A stretch of DNA of 33,076 bases from DASWHF01 sp036393295 (GCA_036393295.1 DASWHF010000165.1:1-33076); one strand, 5' to 3'; positions 7,391 through 15,423 are shown, counted from the stretch's first letter. Notes: generated from the sequence alone by a model not told the origin. A program made the numbers and translations.

Positions 7391-7735
7391 AGACTCGTAA
7401 CCTCGTTACCCAAACATGTGCGCAACGTGCACACTTTTCATGGATTGCTGAATCACGCGAATTGTAATCCAGGACGGACACCTGACAGGGTGACTTGGCC
7501 GACCCGTGACACAGCCTCCTCCACTCCTTCGGCCGCCCTCGACTGGCGCGGTCGCGCAACCATGCTACGTGAACTCCCCGGGCGTGACAATGCGCGCGGC
7601 ACGCGCCGCCGCCGACGGATCGCGATATGCTAATGTACTAATTTTCCACCGACTCCCGGTTCCGGAGGCGCCCGTCGCCATGCCGCTGCGCCGATGTCCA
7701 TCCCACGGTCGCTGCCTGCGTCGCGACCGTCGCCC
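7391..7735. other. Intergenic region between the cold-shock and MFS genes
   Basis: 345 bp between divergent genes. On the minus strand TACAAT (reverse complement at 7461-7466) could be the -10 box of the cold-shock gene, giving a leader of roughly 65 nt. No good -35 is seen. On the plus strand an AT-rich patch at 7622-7650 (with TGC-TAATGT and TACTAA) is the likely promoter area of the MFS gene. The rest is featureless and no extra gene is supported. Confidence 0.35.
7397..7409 (-). promoter_or_regulatory. Small hairpin covering the ribosome-binding site of the cold-shock gene
   Basis: In the transcript GUAAC-GAG-GUUAC forms a 5-bp stem with a 3-nt loop. The GAGG that would pair with 16S rRNA spans the loop and the first stem base, and ends 10 nt before the ATG. 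A weak structure like this could modulate translation, but no evidence beyond base complementarity is available. Confidence 0.4.
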
Positions 7736-8938
7736 ATGACGCCCGTGCGCCCGACACGCACCCTGCCGCGCAACGTCGTGATCATCGGCCTGGTGAGCCT
7801 GCTCAACGATTTCGCCAGCGAGATGGTGGTGCCGCTGATCCCGCTGCTGCTCGCCACCACGTTGGCCGCCGGGCCGGTGGCCCTGGGGCTCATCGAGGGC
7901 CTGGCCGACGCCGTGTCCAACCTGCTCAAGCTGTGGGCCGGAAGGCGCTCGGACCGGCGCGGCGGACACCGCAAGCCCTACGTCGTGGGCGGCTATCTGT
8001 TGTCGAACCTGGTGCGCCCGCTGATCGGCCTGTCCGGCCACTGGTCCATGGTGCTGGGCATACGCGTGACCGATCGGATCGGCAAGGGCCTGCGCACCGC
8101 GCCGCGCGATGCGCTGATCGCCGACGCCGTGCACGACGGTAACGCCGGACGCGCCTACGGCTATACCCGCGCCCTCGACCACGCCGGCGCCGTGCTCGGC
8201 GCCCTGACGGCGGCCGCGGTGGTCTACTGGGGCACGGACCGGCTCGACATCGTGATCGCCTGGTCGGCGCTGCCGGGCGTGCTGGCGGTCGCGCTCATCG
8301 TTTTCGGCGTCGCCGAGTCGCGGCGCGCGCCGCCGGCGGCGCTGGCGCCGCTGCGCTGGTCGCGGCTTCCGCCCGTCACGCGCCACTACCTCGCCAGCGT
8401 CACGCTGTTCGTGGCCGGGCGCATCCCCGAGACCTTTCTGCTGCTGCGCGGGCACGAGCTGGGCCTGGGGGTGGTCGCGCTGCTGTTGCTGTGGGCCGCG
8501 GTGCACGTCGCCAAGTCGCTGATCTCGGAGGCCGGCGGGCGGCTCGCCGACCGCCACGGGCGCCGCCCGGTGATCCTCGCCGGCTGGGTGCTGTATGCGC
8601 TCGCCCTGCTCGGCCTGGCGCTCAGCAACGATGTCGCCGCGTTCTGGGCGCTGGGTTTCGTGCTGGCGGGTTACTACGGCCTGAGCGAGGGCGCCGAGCG
8701 CGCGCTGGTGCGCGATCTGGCCGACCCCGACCAGCGCGGCACGGCCTTCGGCTGGTATCACATGCTCACCGGCCTCGCGGCGGTGCCGGCCGGCGTCGGG
8801 CTGGGTGTCCTCTGGTCGCTGTACGGCGTGGCGGCGGCGTTCCTGACCTCGGCCTTCCTGGCCACGCTCGCCGGTCTGATGCTCTGGCGCCTCGACCTGC
8901 CGTTCAATCCTCGCGCACCCGACCGCGCAGCGCCTTGA
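7736..8938 (+). CDS. Major facilitator superfamily transporter
   Basis: About 400 residues with repeated hydrophobic helices consistent with a 12-helix MFS permease in the inner membrane. The loop between helices 2 and 3 (AGRRSDRRGGHRKPY) matches the MFS motif A pattern, and a second similar loop, GGRLADRHGRRP, occurs in the C-terminal half at the expected mirrored place. The substrate cannot be inferred; drug or metabolite efflux is common for this group. The ATG at 7736 is chosen because it directly precedes the first helix. An in-frame ATG at 7694 would add 14 residues. The 3' end overlaps the convergent release-factor-like gene by 35 bp. Confidence 0.88.
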   Translation: MTPVRPTRTLPRNVVIIGLVSLLNDFASEMVVPLIPLLLATTLAAGPVALGLIEGLADAVSNLLKLWAGRRSDRRGGHRKPYVVGGYLLSNLVRPLIGLSGHWSMVLGIRVTDRIGKGLRTAPRDALIADAVHDGNAGRAYGYTRALDHAGAVLGALTAAAVVYWGTDRLDIVIAWSALPGVLAVALIVFGVAESRRAPPAALAPLRWSRLPPVTRHYLASVTLFVAGRIPETFLLLRGHELGLGVVALLLLWAAVHVAKSLISEAGGRLADRHGRRPVILAGWVLYALALLGLALSNDVAAFWALGFVLAGYYGLSEGAERALVRDLADPDQRGTAFGWYHMLTGLAAVPAGVGLGVLWSLYGVAAAFLTSAFLATLAGLMLWRLDLPFNPRAPDRAAP

Positions 8939-9257
8939 CCCCGGCGCGCTGGCGCTTGCCCGTCAGGCGCCGCTCGACCGCCTTGCGGCCCGGACGCGTG
9001 GGCTTGCGCGGCTTGGGCACCGCGGCGCGCCGGCGCAGACGCTCGGCCAGCCGCTCGAGGGCGAGTTCCCGGTTGCGCGCCTGGGAGCGGGTATCCGAGA
9101 CGGTCACGCTGATGCCGGTGGGCAGGTGCGTGAGGCGCACGGCCGACTCGGTCTTGTGCAGGTGCTGGCCGCCCGGCCCGCTGGCGCGGAAGGTCTCGAT
9201 GCGCAGCTCGGCCTTGGGGATGCGGGGCGCGCGCGGGCGCGGTATCGGGGCGGTCAT
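8904..9257 (-). CDS. Release-factor-like peptidyl-tRNA hydrolase domain protein (GGQ motif)
   Basis: A 117-residue protein that is essentially one RF-1-type domain. SGPGGQHLHKTESAVRL carries the catalytic GGQ (29-31), which enters the peptidyl-transferase centre and triggers ester hydrolysis. The tail is very basic (PKPRKPTRPGRKAVERRL onward), as in ArfB/YaeJ-type ribosome-rescue factors, where it binds the empty mRNA channel. It lacks codon-recognition domains. It is somewhat shorter than E. coli ArfB and the HLHKT sequence replaces the common HVNKT, so it may be a separate release-factor-like subfamily. Role in ribosome rescue is inferred. It overlaps the MFS gene tail-to-tail. Confidence 0.88.
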   Translation of the reverse strand: MTAPIPRPRAPRIPKAELRIETFRASGPGGQHLHKTESAVRLTHLPTGISVTVSDTRSQARNRELALERLAERLRRRAAVPKPRKPTRPGRKAVERRLTGKRQRAGVKALRGRVRED

Positions 9258-9312
9258 GCGCCAAGCTTAGCCCGCGGCGCTCGCCGGGGGTAGCCGCAAG
9301 CCGGTCCCGCCC

Positions 9313-9321
9313 TGCTACAAT
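9313..9321 (+). promoter_or_regulatory. Extended -10 promoter of the DAHP synthase gene
   Basis: TGC followed directly by TACAAT (9316-9321) forms an extended -10. The matching -35 region is poor. A GC-only inverted segment (9331-9350) follows in the leader before AGGA and the ATG at 9374. Confidence 0.45.
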
Positions 9322-9373
9322 ACCGCCCCCGCCGGCGCGCCGCCGGCGCGCGCACACTGACAGGAAACCGGCG

Positions 9374-10501
9374 ATGATCATTGTTCTCAAACCCGAAACG
9401 AGCCCGGACAGCCCCGACTACCGGCAGCTCATGGACTTCCTCGCCAACCGGCCCAACATCCGGACCCGCATCCACCAGGAGGTCGGCTCGCAGCAGACCG
9501 TGACCGAGATCTACCTGATCGGCGACACCGCGGCCCTCGACAAGGCCGAGATCGAGGGGCTGGCCGGCGTCGAGCGCGTGGTGCGCGTCTCCGAGGAATG
9601 GCGCATCCTCGGCCGGCACCGCGACGAGCGCCGCCCGACGAGCTTCGACTACAACGGCGTGCGCTTCGGCCAGGACAATCTCAACGTATTCGCCGGCCTG
9701 TGCGCGGTGGACAACCCCGAGCATGTCGAGCAGATGCTGCGCGCGCTGCGCGACCACGGCCAAGTGTGCACGCGCATGGGCGCCTACAAGCCGCGCACCA
9801 ACCCTTACGCCTTCCAGGGCCACGGCAAGCACTGCCTGCCCTGGGTATTCGAGCTGGCCGGCAAGTACGGCATCAAGGTGATCGCCATGGAGATCACCCA
9901 CGACTCGCACCTGGATGAGATCCGCGAGGCCCTGGAGAAGACCGGCCACCCGACCGGCGTGATGCTGCAGATCGGCACGCGCAACACCCAGAACTTCGAG
10001 CTCCTGAAAATCGTCGGCCGCCAGCGCGAGCTGCCGGTGCTCCTGAAGCGCGGCTTCGGCATCACGCTCGAGGAGTCGCTCAACGCCGCCGAGTACCTGG
10101 CGAGCGAGGGCAATACCCGCATCGTCTTTGGCCTGCGCGGCATGAAGACCAACATGGGCGACCCGCACCGCAACTTCGTCGACTTCGCGCACGTGCCGGT
10201 GGTCAAGCGCCTGACGCGCATGCCGGTGTGCATCGACCCCTCGCACTCGGTCGGCACGCGCGACGCCGCCCCGGACCGCATCCTCGACCTCATGCACGTC
10301 ACCGCCCAGGGCGTGATCGCGGGCGCCAACATGATCCTGGTGGATTTCCATCCGGCGCCGGCCAAGGCCCTGGTCGACGGGCCGCAGGCGCTGCTGCTGG
10401 AGGAGCTGCCGTATTTCCTCGAGGACGTGGCGCTGGCGCGCGAGGCCTACGAGAAGCGCCGCGCGCTGGCCGCGCGGTTCCATTCCAACGCATCAAAATA
10501 A
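9374..10501 (+). CDS. aroF: 3-deoxy-7-phosphoheptulonate (DAHP) synthase, AroF-like type I-beta with N-terminal ACT-like domain
   Basis: First enzyme of the shikimate pathway: phosphoenolpyruvate plus erythrose-4-phosphate gives DAHP. The 375 residues consist of a ferredoxin-like N-terminal regulatory domain (about 1-75) and a KDO8P/DAHP-type TIM barrel. The barrel shows RMGAYKPRTNPYAFQG, LQIGTRNTQNFELL, LLKRGFG (PEP and phosphate contacts), RGMKT and a metal-binding CIDPSHSVG. This matches the microbial-type enzyme known from Thermotoga and Bacillus rather than the AroFGH enzymes of E. coli. Feedback control by aromatic amino acids through the N-terminal domain is likely from the family. AGGA precedes the ATG. 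It is a single gene with no shikimate-pathway neighbours. Confidence 0.93.
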   Translation: MIIVLKPETSPDSPDYRQLMDFLANRPNIRTRIHQEVGSQQTVTEIYLIGDTAALDKAEIEGLAGVERVVRVSEEWRILGRHRDERRPTSFDYNGVRFGQDNLNVFAGLCAVDNPEHVEQMLRALRDHGQVCTRMGAYKPRTNPYAFQGHGKHCLPWVFELAGKYGIKVIAMEITHDSHLDEIREALEKTGHPTGVMLQIGTRNTQNFELLKIVGRQRELPVLLKRGFGITLEESLNAAEYLASEGNTRIVFGLRGMKTNMGDPHRNFVDFAHVPVVKRLTRMPVCIDPSHSVGTRDAAPDRILDLMHVTAQGVIAGANMILVDFHPAPAKALVDGPQALLLEELPYFLEDVALAREAYEKRRALAARFHSNASK

Positions 10502-10502
10502 C

Positions 10503-10574
10503 TGTAGGCGGGGCTTCCAGCCCCGCTCGGCACAATCGGTCCGCGGACCGGCGGGGCAGGATGCCCCGCCTACA
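10503..10574. repeat. REP/BIME-like palindromic element between convergent genes
   Basis: Perfect 12-bp ends TGTAGGCGGGGC (10503-10514) and GCCCCGCCTACA (10563-10574) enclose two hairpins in opposite orientation (GCGGGGC-TTCCA-GCCCCGC and GCGGGGC-AGGAT-GCCCCGC). A central 14-bp perfect palindrome CGGTCCGCGGACCG lies at 10537-10550. The element directly follows the DAHP synthase stop codon and may serve as a bidirectional terminator towards the convergent lipoprotein gene. Confidence 0.8.
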
Positions 10575-10604
10575 ATATGATTCTTTGCGTCGGGTTTTCC
10601 CGGT

Positions 10605-11006
10605 TCAGGGAACGACGTCGTACAGGATGTCGACCAGCACGCGCGTGTTCCTGTCCATCAGCACGATGTCGGCGCCGACGCGCAGCCGCACATAGGGATA
10701 GGGAACGGGTCCGAGCCGGCGCTCGAGATCGGACGGCAGGACCCGCCCCTCGAGGCCCGGCGGCAGGCGATCGCGCCGGGCCAGGCCGGGCGGCAGCGCG
10801 TCACGCTTGGCGAGTCCCGGCGGCGCCGTCCGGACCCGCCCGCCGGCGCGATAGTATTCCTCGATGATTCTGCGGTCCTGGGTCGAGAAGCCGACCGCCA
10901 CGACGCCGCGGTCGTCGCGCACCGTCACGCGCCCGGACGTGACTGCATGCGTCACGCAGCCGCTCACCGTCACCACCGCCACCAGCCCCACCCATAAATT
11001 TCGCAT
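10605..11006 (-). CDS. Small RcnB-like lipoprotein with LPPGL repeats
   Basis: A 133-residue exported protein. The frame is open further upstream, but the ATG at 11004-11006 is preceded by a strong AGGGAGG and starts a signal peptide ending in VTVSGC, which suits signal peptidase II and lipid attachment to Cys16. Residues about 60-95 hold four imperfect ten-residue repeats around PPGL (APPGLAKRDA, LPPGLARRDR, LPPGLEGRV, LPSDLERRL). The C-terminal YVRLRVGADIVLMDRNTRV segment resembles the end of RcnB-like periplasmic proteins. The function is unknown, and metal or envelope stress roles are only suggested by that resemblance. The gene's leader is interrupted by a miniature element. Confidence 0.75.
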   Translation of the reverse strand: MRNLWVGLVAVVTVSGCVTHAVTSGRVTVRDDRGVVAVGFSTQDRRIIEEYYRAGGRVRTAPPGLAKRDALPPGLARRDRLPPGLEGRVLPSDLERRLGPVPYPYVRLRVGADIVLMDRNTRVLVDILYDVVP

Positions 11007-11017
11007 TACAACCTCCC

Positions 11018-11143
11018 TTAGAGTGCCGAACAAAATGACCTCGCATTCAACGCCGAACCGTAGGGTGCGCCCTGCGCACCGAAATATTAAGCGGTGCGTG
11101 GGACGCACCCTACACCCGTTTCTCATTTTGTTAGGTGCTCTTA
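11018..11143. mobile_element. 120-bp miniature inverted-repeat element (MITE) with TTA target duplication
   Basis: Inverted ends GAGTGCCGAACAAAATGA (11021-11038) and its partner at 11123-11140 match at 15 of 18 positions. TTA flanks both sides (11018-11020 and 11141-11143). A 3-bp TNA duplication is typical of the IS1031 group of the IS5 family. Inside is a second nested pair, GTAGGGTGCG (11060-11069) and CGCACCCTAC (11104-11113), with a hairpin GGTGCGC-CCT-GCGCACC at 11064-11080. No coding capacity. It sits immediately upstream of the Shine-Dalgarno sequence of the small lipoprotein gene. Confidence 0.7.
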
Positions 11144-11210
11144 GGATCCCGATCCGTCGACAAATGCCGCGTGCCCTGCCGCCGGTTCGCGCCACGGCCC
11201 GGGTCCCGGT

Positions 11211-12620
11211 TCAGAACGACTCGCGGGTCCCGGCGTGGCACTCGTAGTTCCGGTCGCTGCCGGCATTCAGAGCATAGCCGCAGTCGATCCGCAGATCGAT
11301 ATTGACGAACGACTTCAGCTTCCACCGCATGCCGACGCCGATCGAGGACTTGAGGCCGCTGAAGTCGAGCTCGCTGTTGCTGGGGTAGGCGTTGCCGATG
11401 TCGGCGAACAGCACGCCGCGCAGCTCGTTGCGGTCGAACAGCGGCGTGAGATACTCGACATTGGCCAGCACGAAGGCGTTGCCCATCACGCTCGCGCGCG
11501 GGTAGCCGCGCAGGCTCCGGGCCCCGCCCAGCGTGAATGCCGGGCTGCCGAACACCGGCTCGGTGGCCATGCCGAGCTGCAGCTGCACATGGACGCTGCG
11601 GTGCGGCCGGTCGAGCACCGGCATGTACGACCGGTAGAAGATCACGTGGCGCACGTAGTCGCTGTCCGAACCGAGGAACGGCGCTCCGTACTCGCCGGTG
11701 TAGCCGTACTCCCGGCCGCTGCGGCTGAACAGCAGGTCACGCACCTCCGAGCGCTGGATGCGCAACAGCACACCCACGCCGGTGGCCTCGCGGATCTCCG
11801 GCCGTTCGCCCTGATAAACGTCGACCACCTGCTTCTGCCAGACCAGCCCGGTGCCGACGAGCCAGCCGATGGTCGGGCTTTCGCGCGCGAACCAGCGCGA
11901 CACCATCAGGTGGGCGTAGGAACCCTGGGTCTCGTAGGTCGACGGCACGCCGTTGACGTCCGCCTCGACCGGCGTGACCGTGCGCGCCAGATTCATATCG
12001 AGATCGACTTGGCTGCCGCGAACGCGCGGATAGACGTATTCAAGCCGCGACGTGGTGGTCTCGAGATCCGGGTTGTCCGCCGAGTCCGGCTCGTAGGTCA
12101 GCTTGAGCTGCTGATTGAGCCCGCGGAGATTGTCCAGCCGAAGCTGCGCGCCGAACGCGACGCGGTGGGTGTCCTCGTTGTAGTCGGCCTTGGGAATGGG
12201 CAGGATGAAGTACTTCTCCTTGACCGCGATCTCGAGCACGCTGCCGTCGGCCTCGGGGATGAGGCGCGCCTCGACCGATTTATACAACCCCAGGTCCATG
12301 ATCGCCTGGCGCGAGCGCTCGATCTTGTCCGGGTCGACCGGATCGCCGACCCGGATCTTCATTTCCTGCAGGAAGATCTGCGGCCGGGTGGTATTGTTGC
12401 CGACGAAGCGGATGTCGCGGATCACACCCGCCGGCGCCGCGGACGGCGGCGCCGGTGTCGCCGGCGCTTCGGCCAGTCCCGCCGACGGCAGCAGCGCGAC
12501 CGACAGGACCATGACCAGCAGGGTCCGGTTGCGCGGGCAGGCGGCGCGCTGCGGGCTAGAACGACGCGCCGACGTTGAGATAGACCTGATCTTTGCCGCC
12601 CTCGTCGAAACCATGGGCAT
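11211..12620 (-). CDS. Omp85-family outer-membrane protein with one POTRA domain
   Basis: A protein of up to 469 residues with an export signal whose hydrophobic core is TLLVMVLSVALLPSAGLAEA. It then has one POTRA-like domain (IRDIRFVGNNTTRPQIFLQE onward, about 67-145) and a beta-barrel of about 320 residues containing SLRGYP, the conserved RGY loop motif of Omp85 proteins. It ends in phenylalanine, as outer-membrane barrels do. Omp85 proteins insert or translocate proteins at the outer membrane. Compared with BamA (five POTRAs) and TamA (three) this is a minimal member. The start is uncertain: ATG at 12620 or 12614 overlaps the upstream gene by about 60 bp, while ATG at 12512 leaves a signal peptide without a basic N-region. 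It is probably cotranscribed with the upstream barrel gene. Confidence 0.82.
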   Translation of the reverse strand: MPMVSTRAAKIRSISTSARRSSPQRAACPRNRTLLVMVLSVALLPSAGLAEAPATPAPPSAAPAGVIRDIRFVGNNTTRPQIFLQEMKIRVGDPVDPDKIERSRQAIMDLGLYKSVEARLIPEADGSVLEIAVKEKYFILPIPKADYNEDTHRVAFGAQLRLDNLRGLNQQLKLTYEPDSADNPDLETTTSRLEYVYPRVRGSQVDLDMNLARTVTPVEADVNGVPSTYETQGSYAHLMVSRWFARESPTIGWLVGTGLVWQKQVVDVYQGERPEIREATGVGVLLRIQRSEVRDLLFSRSGREYGYTGEYGAPFLGSDSDYVRHVIFYRSYMPVLDRPHRSVHVQLQLGMATEPVFGSPAFTLGGARSLRGYPRASVMGNAFVLANVEYLTPLFDRNELRGVLFADIGNAYPSNSELDFSGLKSSIGVGMRWKLKSFVNIDLRIDCGYALNAGSDRNYECHAGTRESF

Positions 12621-15423
12621 ATCCGAGTCGCAGATTCAGTCCCAGGTTGTAGAACAGCGCCAGGTCGGCGTTCGCCTCCAGGCCGGCGCCGGTGGTATAG
12701 GGTCCGGGCCGGTCGCCGTTGTCCCAGACGCTCGCGGTCTCGGCGAACACCGTGCCAAACACCTGGTGCAGGCCGAGCGGCGGCGCCATGAATCCGCGCT
12801 CGACGAGCTTCACCGGGAAGCGCCACTCCAGCGACGCCAGCGCCATGCGCCGGCCGCGCAGCGACGCCAGGCCGGTCGGGTAGCCGCGCAGCGCGTAGCG
12901 TCGCTGATTGAAGGGCGAATCGAGATTCGCGCCGCCCAGCAGCGCCGGCGTCTGCGCGGCGCCGCGGCTGCCGCCGAGCCGGAACGGCCGCGGGTCCTTG
13001 GTGCCCCAGCCGCCCACCGCCCGCGCCGCCAGCACATGGCCGCGCCACAAGGACAGGTATTCGCGCCAGTCCACAGTATAGACCTCGCCGCTGTAGTCGC
13101 TGCCGCCGAGGGCGTCGCTGGTCTCGTACACCAGCCGCAGGCTGCGCCCGTACTCGCGGCTGATCGACAAGGGATAGCGGCGCGTCGAGTCGAACACCAG
13201 GGCGACACCGGCGAGATTATCCTCGAGGTCCGGCGCCACCACGATTCCGGTCTCGGCCGGCCGCTCGGTTTCCCGTTCCCGCAAGGCCGTCAGGTGCAAC
13301 GACGCGCGACGATGGTGGCGAAGCCAGGGCAGCACCACCTCGGCCTGCCAGGTGTCGGCGCGCCGCACCAGCAGCGGATCGTCGTCGGCGTCGAGCTCGA
13401 GCTCACTGAAGCGCGCAGCATGCAGTTTGAGCATCGGGAGCCAGCGATCGTAGATATAGTCGAGGCTGCCGACGAACCACTGGTTGTCGAAATCATAGGC
13501 CGCGTCGACGACGTAGATGTGGCGCTGCAAGGCGTCCCAGGCGGAAGTGGTGGCGCCGATCTCGGCGCGGCCGCTGTCGACCACCAGGTGTGGGAACCAC
13601 CAGCGCGGCCGCAGTCCCGGGTAGGGGCTGTACGGCCGGTCCTCGAGTCCCTCGGGCGCCGGCGGCGTAGCGGCCACGACCGCCGACGGGCCGGGCTGAA
13701 CGGCCGGCGTGGCCAGGTCCCCGGGCGCGAGCCGATGGATATCGAAGCCCTCGGGGCCGTAGCCCGTGTAGTACACCACCGAACCGTCCGCGGCCGGCTG
13801 CGGGTGGAAGGCGCCGCCGATGACGTTGCTGAGCGTCGTGATCGCGCCGCTCGCAATGTCCAGGCGCCGGAGATTGTAGACGCCGTCCTGGTCCGAGCTG
13901 AACAGCACGGCCTGCCCGTCCGGCGTGTGGCGCGGGTGCATCTCGATGGCGCGGTCGTCGGTGAGCCGCCGCCAGCGGCGCATGTCGAGATCGAACTGCT
14001 CGAGGTTCCAGCCGCCGTCGACGCGCCACACCGACGCCACCAGCGTGGCGCCGTTCGGTGCCCAATCGGTGTCCGCGAGCGCCTCGCCGGGCGCGCCGGT
14101 CCACAGCGTGTCCAGGCGCCGGCCGTCGGCGTCGAGCAGGTCGAGACGGTATACGCCGAGACGATGATGGACCGCGGCGATGCGCGCGCCGGACGGATCG
14201 AAGCTCGCATGCCGGTAGCGCGCGCCGTGCGTCAGGCGCCGCTGGCTGCCGCTCCGCAGGTCGACGCGGTAGAGATCGAAGTACAGATTCGCGTTGCGAT
14301 GGACCTCGGGCTGCGCGATCAAGGCGCCCGCGGTCGGGTGCACGTCGAGGCGCGCGCCGTAGTGGACGTCGGCCAGACGACGCGGACGGTCCCGGCCGGC
14401 TTCGAGCACCATCAGGACCGGCTCGCTGGCACCGTCGAAACGCAGGTAATAGAGACGACCGTCGGCCAGCAGCCGGCTGGCGCCGGTCAGATAGCCGTGG
14501 CGCGTCACGCGTTCGCCGTCGTGCAGGCCGCGCGCGCGTATCGCCGCGAGCTGCGGTTCGTAGCGCCGTTGCAGCCCGGCCTCGAACTCCGGCCACAGCG
14601 CCGTGAGGCTCTTGCCGACGGTCCGGCGGCTGTTGCGGTTGATGAAGAACGGCAGGAGGTTGTCGCTGTAGTCGTCGACCAGCCGTGGGATCGCGGCCTC
14701 GCCGTTGCGCTCCGCCAGAAAATCGAAGAACTGCACGCCGTACAGATAGGGCACGACGCCGGCCGGCCAGCTCGCCATCGGCTGATTGATCTGGCTCAAG
14801 GGCTTGATGCCCTGCGCCGTCTCGACGCGCATGAACATGTCGAAGTAACTGCTCTGCCCGCGGCCGATGCCGCGCGCCGCGTCGGTTTCCTCGTAGGTCG
14901 CCACACCCTCGATCAGCCAGCGCGGCTGAAAGGTGTTGGGGAACAGCAGGAAATGCCGGCCGAACAGCCGGCGCAGGAAGCGCGGCGCGCCCGCCGCCTT
15001 GTCGAGATGCAGGATGTGCGCGTACTCGTGCACGATGAGGGTCTCGAGCCAGCCGCCGTGATCCTCCAGGCTGCCGAGCTCGTCCGGCGGCACGACGAAC
15101 AGGGTCATGCGGTTCGCCGCGAACACCTGGGCGTAGCCGTTCGACAGGTCAAACTCGTCCGAGACGACGATGTCGGTGCGCTCCGCCGGGGTCCAACGGT
15201 ACTTGACGCTCAGGCGCGCGTGCACCTGCTCGGCGATGGCGACGGTCTCGCGCGCCAGCGCCTCGGTGCCGTCGTGATAGTGAACCGCGAAGTGCGGGCT
15301 CAGCAGGGTGCGCCAGTCGCGTGCTGCGTCGTGACTGACCGCCGCCTGCCCCACCGCGCTGCACCCCAGCCATAGCACCAGAATGCCGATCGATCGCCCG
15401 ATCGGCGTGCTGCGACACCCCAT
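12556..15423 (-). CDS. Outer-membrane protein combining a zinc peptidase, a TolB-like beta-propeller and an Omp85-like barrel
   Basis: A 955-residue exported protein. After a signal peptide (cleavage near GQAA, residue 28), residues about 38-290 form a gluzincin-type peptidase domain of the MA family. It has HEYAH (132-136) and a downstream glutamate in WLIEGVATYEE (Glu172) as metal ligands. Residues about 310-610 contain repeated PD40/TolB-like blades (DPSGARIAAVHH, APNGATLVASVW, TPDGQAVLFSSD). The C-terminal third is beta-rich with ALRGYP (about 844-849), the Omp85 loop-6 motif, and it ends in VYLNVGASF, a classic barrel terminus. No POTRA is visible here, but the next gene encodes a POTRA barrel. 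GGGAG precedes the ATG. The substrate is unknown, and a surface or periplasmic processing role is inferred. Confidence 0.85.
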   Translation of the reverse strand: MGCRSTPIGRSIGILVLWLGCSAVGQAAVSHDAARDWRTLLSPHFAVHYHDGTEALARETVAIAEQVHARLSVKYRWTPAERTDIVVSDEFDLSNGYAQVFAANRMTLFVVPPDELGSLEDHGGWLETLIVHEYAHILHLDKAAGAPRFLRRLFGRHFLLFPNTFQPRWLIEGVATYEETDAARGIGRGQSSYFDMFMRVETAQGIKPLSQINQPMASWPAGVVPYLYGVQFFDFLAERNGEAAIPRLVDDYSDNLLPFFINRNSRRTVGKSLTALWPEFEAGLQRRYEPQLAAIRARGLHDGERVTRHGYLTGASRLLADGRLYYLRFDGASEPVLMVLEAGRDRPRRLADVHYGARLDVHPTAGALIAQPEVHRNANLYFDLYRVDLRSGSQRRLTHGARYRHASFDPSGARIAAVHHRLGVYRLDLLDADGRRLDTLWTGAPGEALADTDWAPNGATLVASVWRVDGGWNLEQFDLDMRRWRRLTDDRAIEMHPRHTPDGQAVLFSSDQDGVYNLRRLDIASGAITTLSNVIGGAFHPQPAADGSVVYYTGYGPEGFDIHRLAPGDLATPAVQPGPSAVVAATPPAPEGLEDRPYSPYPGLRPRWWFPHLVVDSGRAEIGATTSAWDALQRHIYVVDAAYDFDNQWFVGSLDYIYDRWLPMLKLHAARFSELELDADDDPLLVRRADTWQAEVVLPWLRHHRRASLHLTALRERETERPAETGIVVAPDLEDNLAGVALVFDSTRRYPLSISREYGRSLRLVYETSDALGGSDYSGEVYTVDWREYLSLWRGHVLAARAVGGWGTKDPRPFRLGGSRGAAQTPALLGGANLDSPFNQRRYALRGYPTGLASLRGRRMALASLEWRFPVKLVERGFMAPPLGLHQVFGTVFAETASVWDNGDRPGPYTTGAGLEANADLALFYNLGLNLRLGYAHGFDEGGKDQVYLNVGASF

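Noticed and set aside
12190..15375. 1061-codon plus-strand open frame opposite the peptidase-propeller-barrel gene
   Set aside because: It is the largest shadow frame in the window; the minus-strand protein has a signal peptide, HEYAH, propeller blades and a barrel terminus, whereas the plus frame has no domain.
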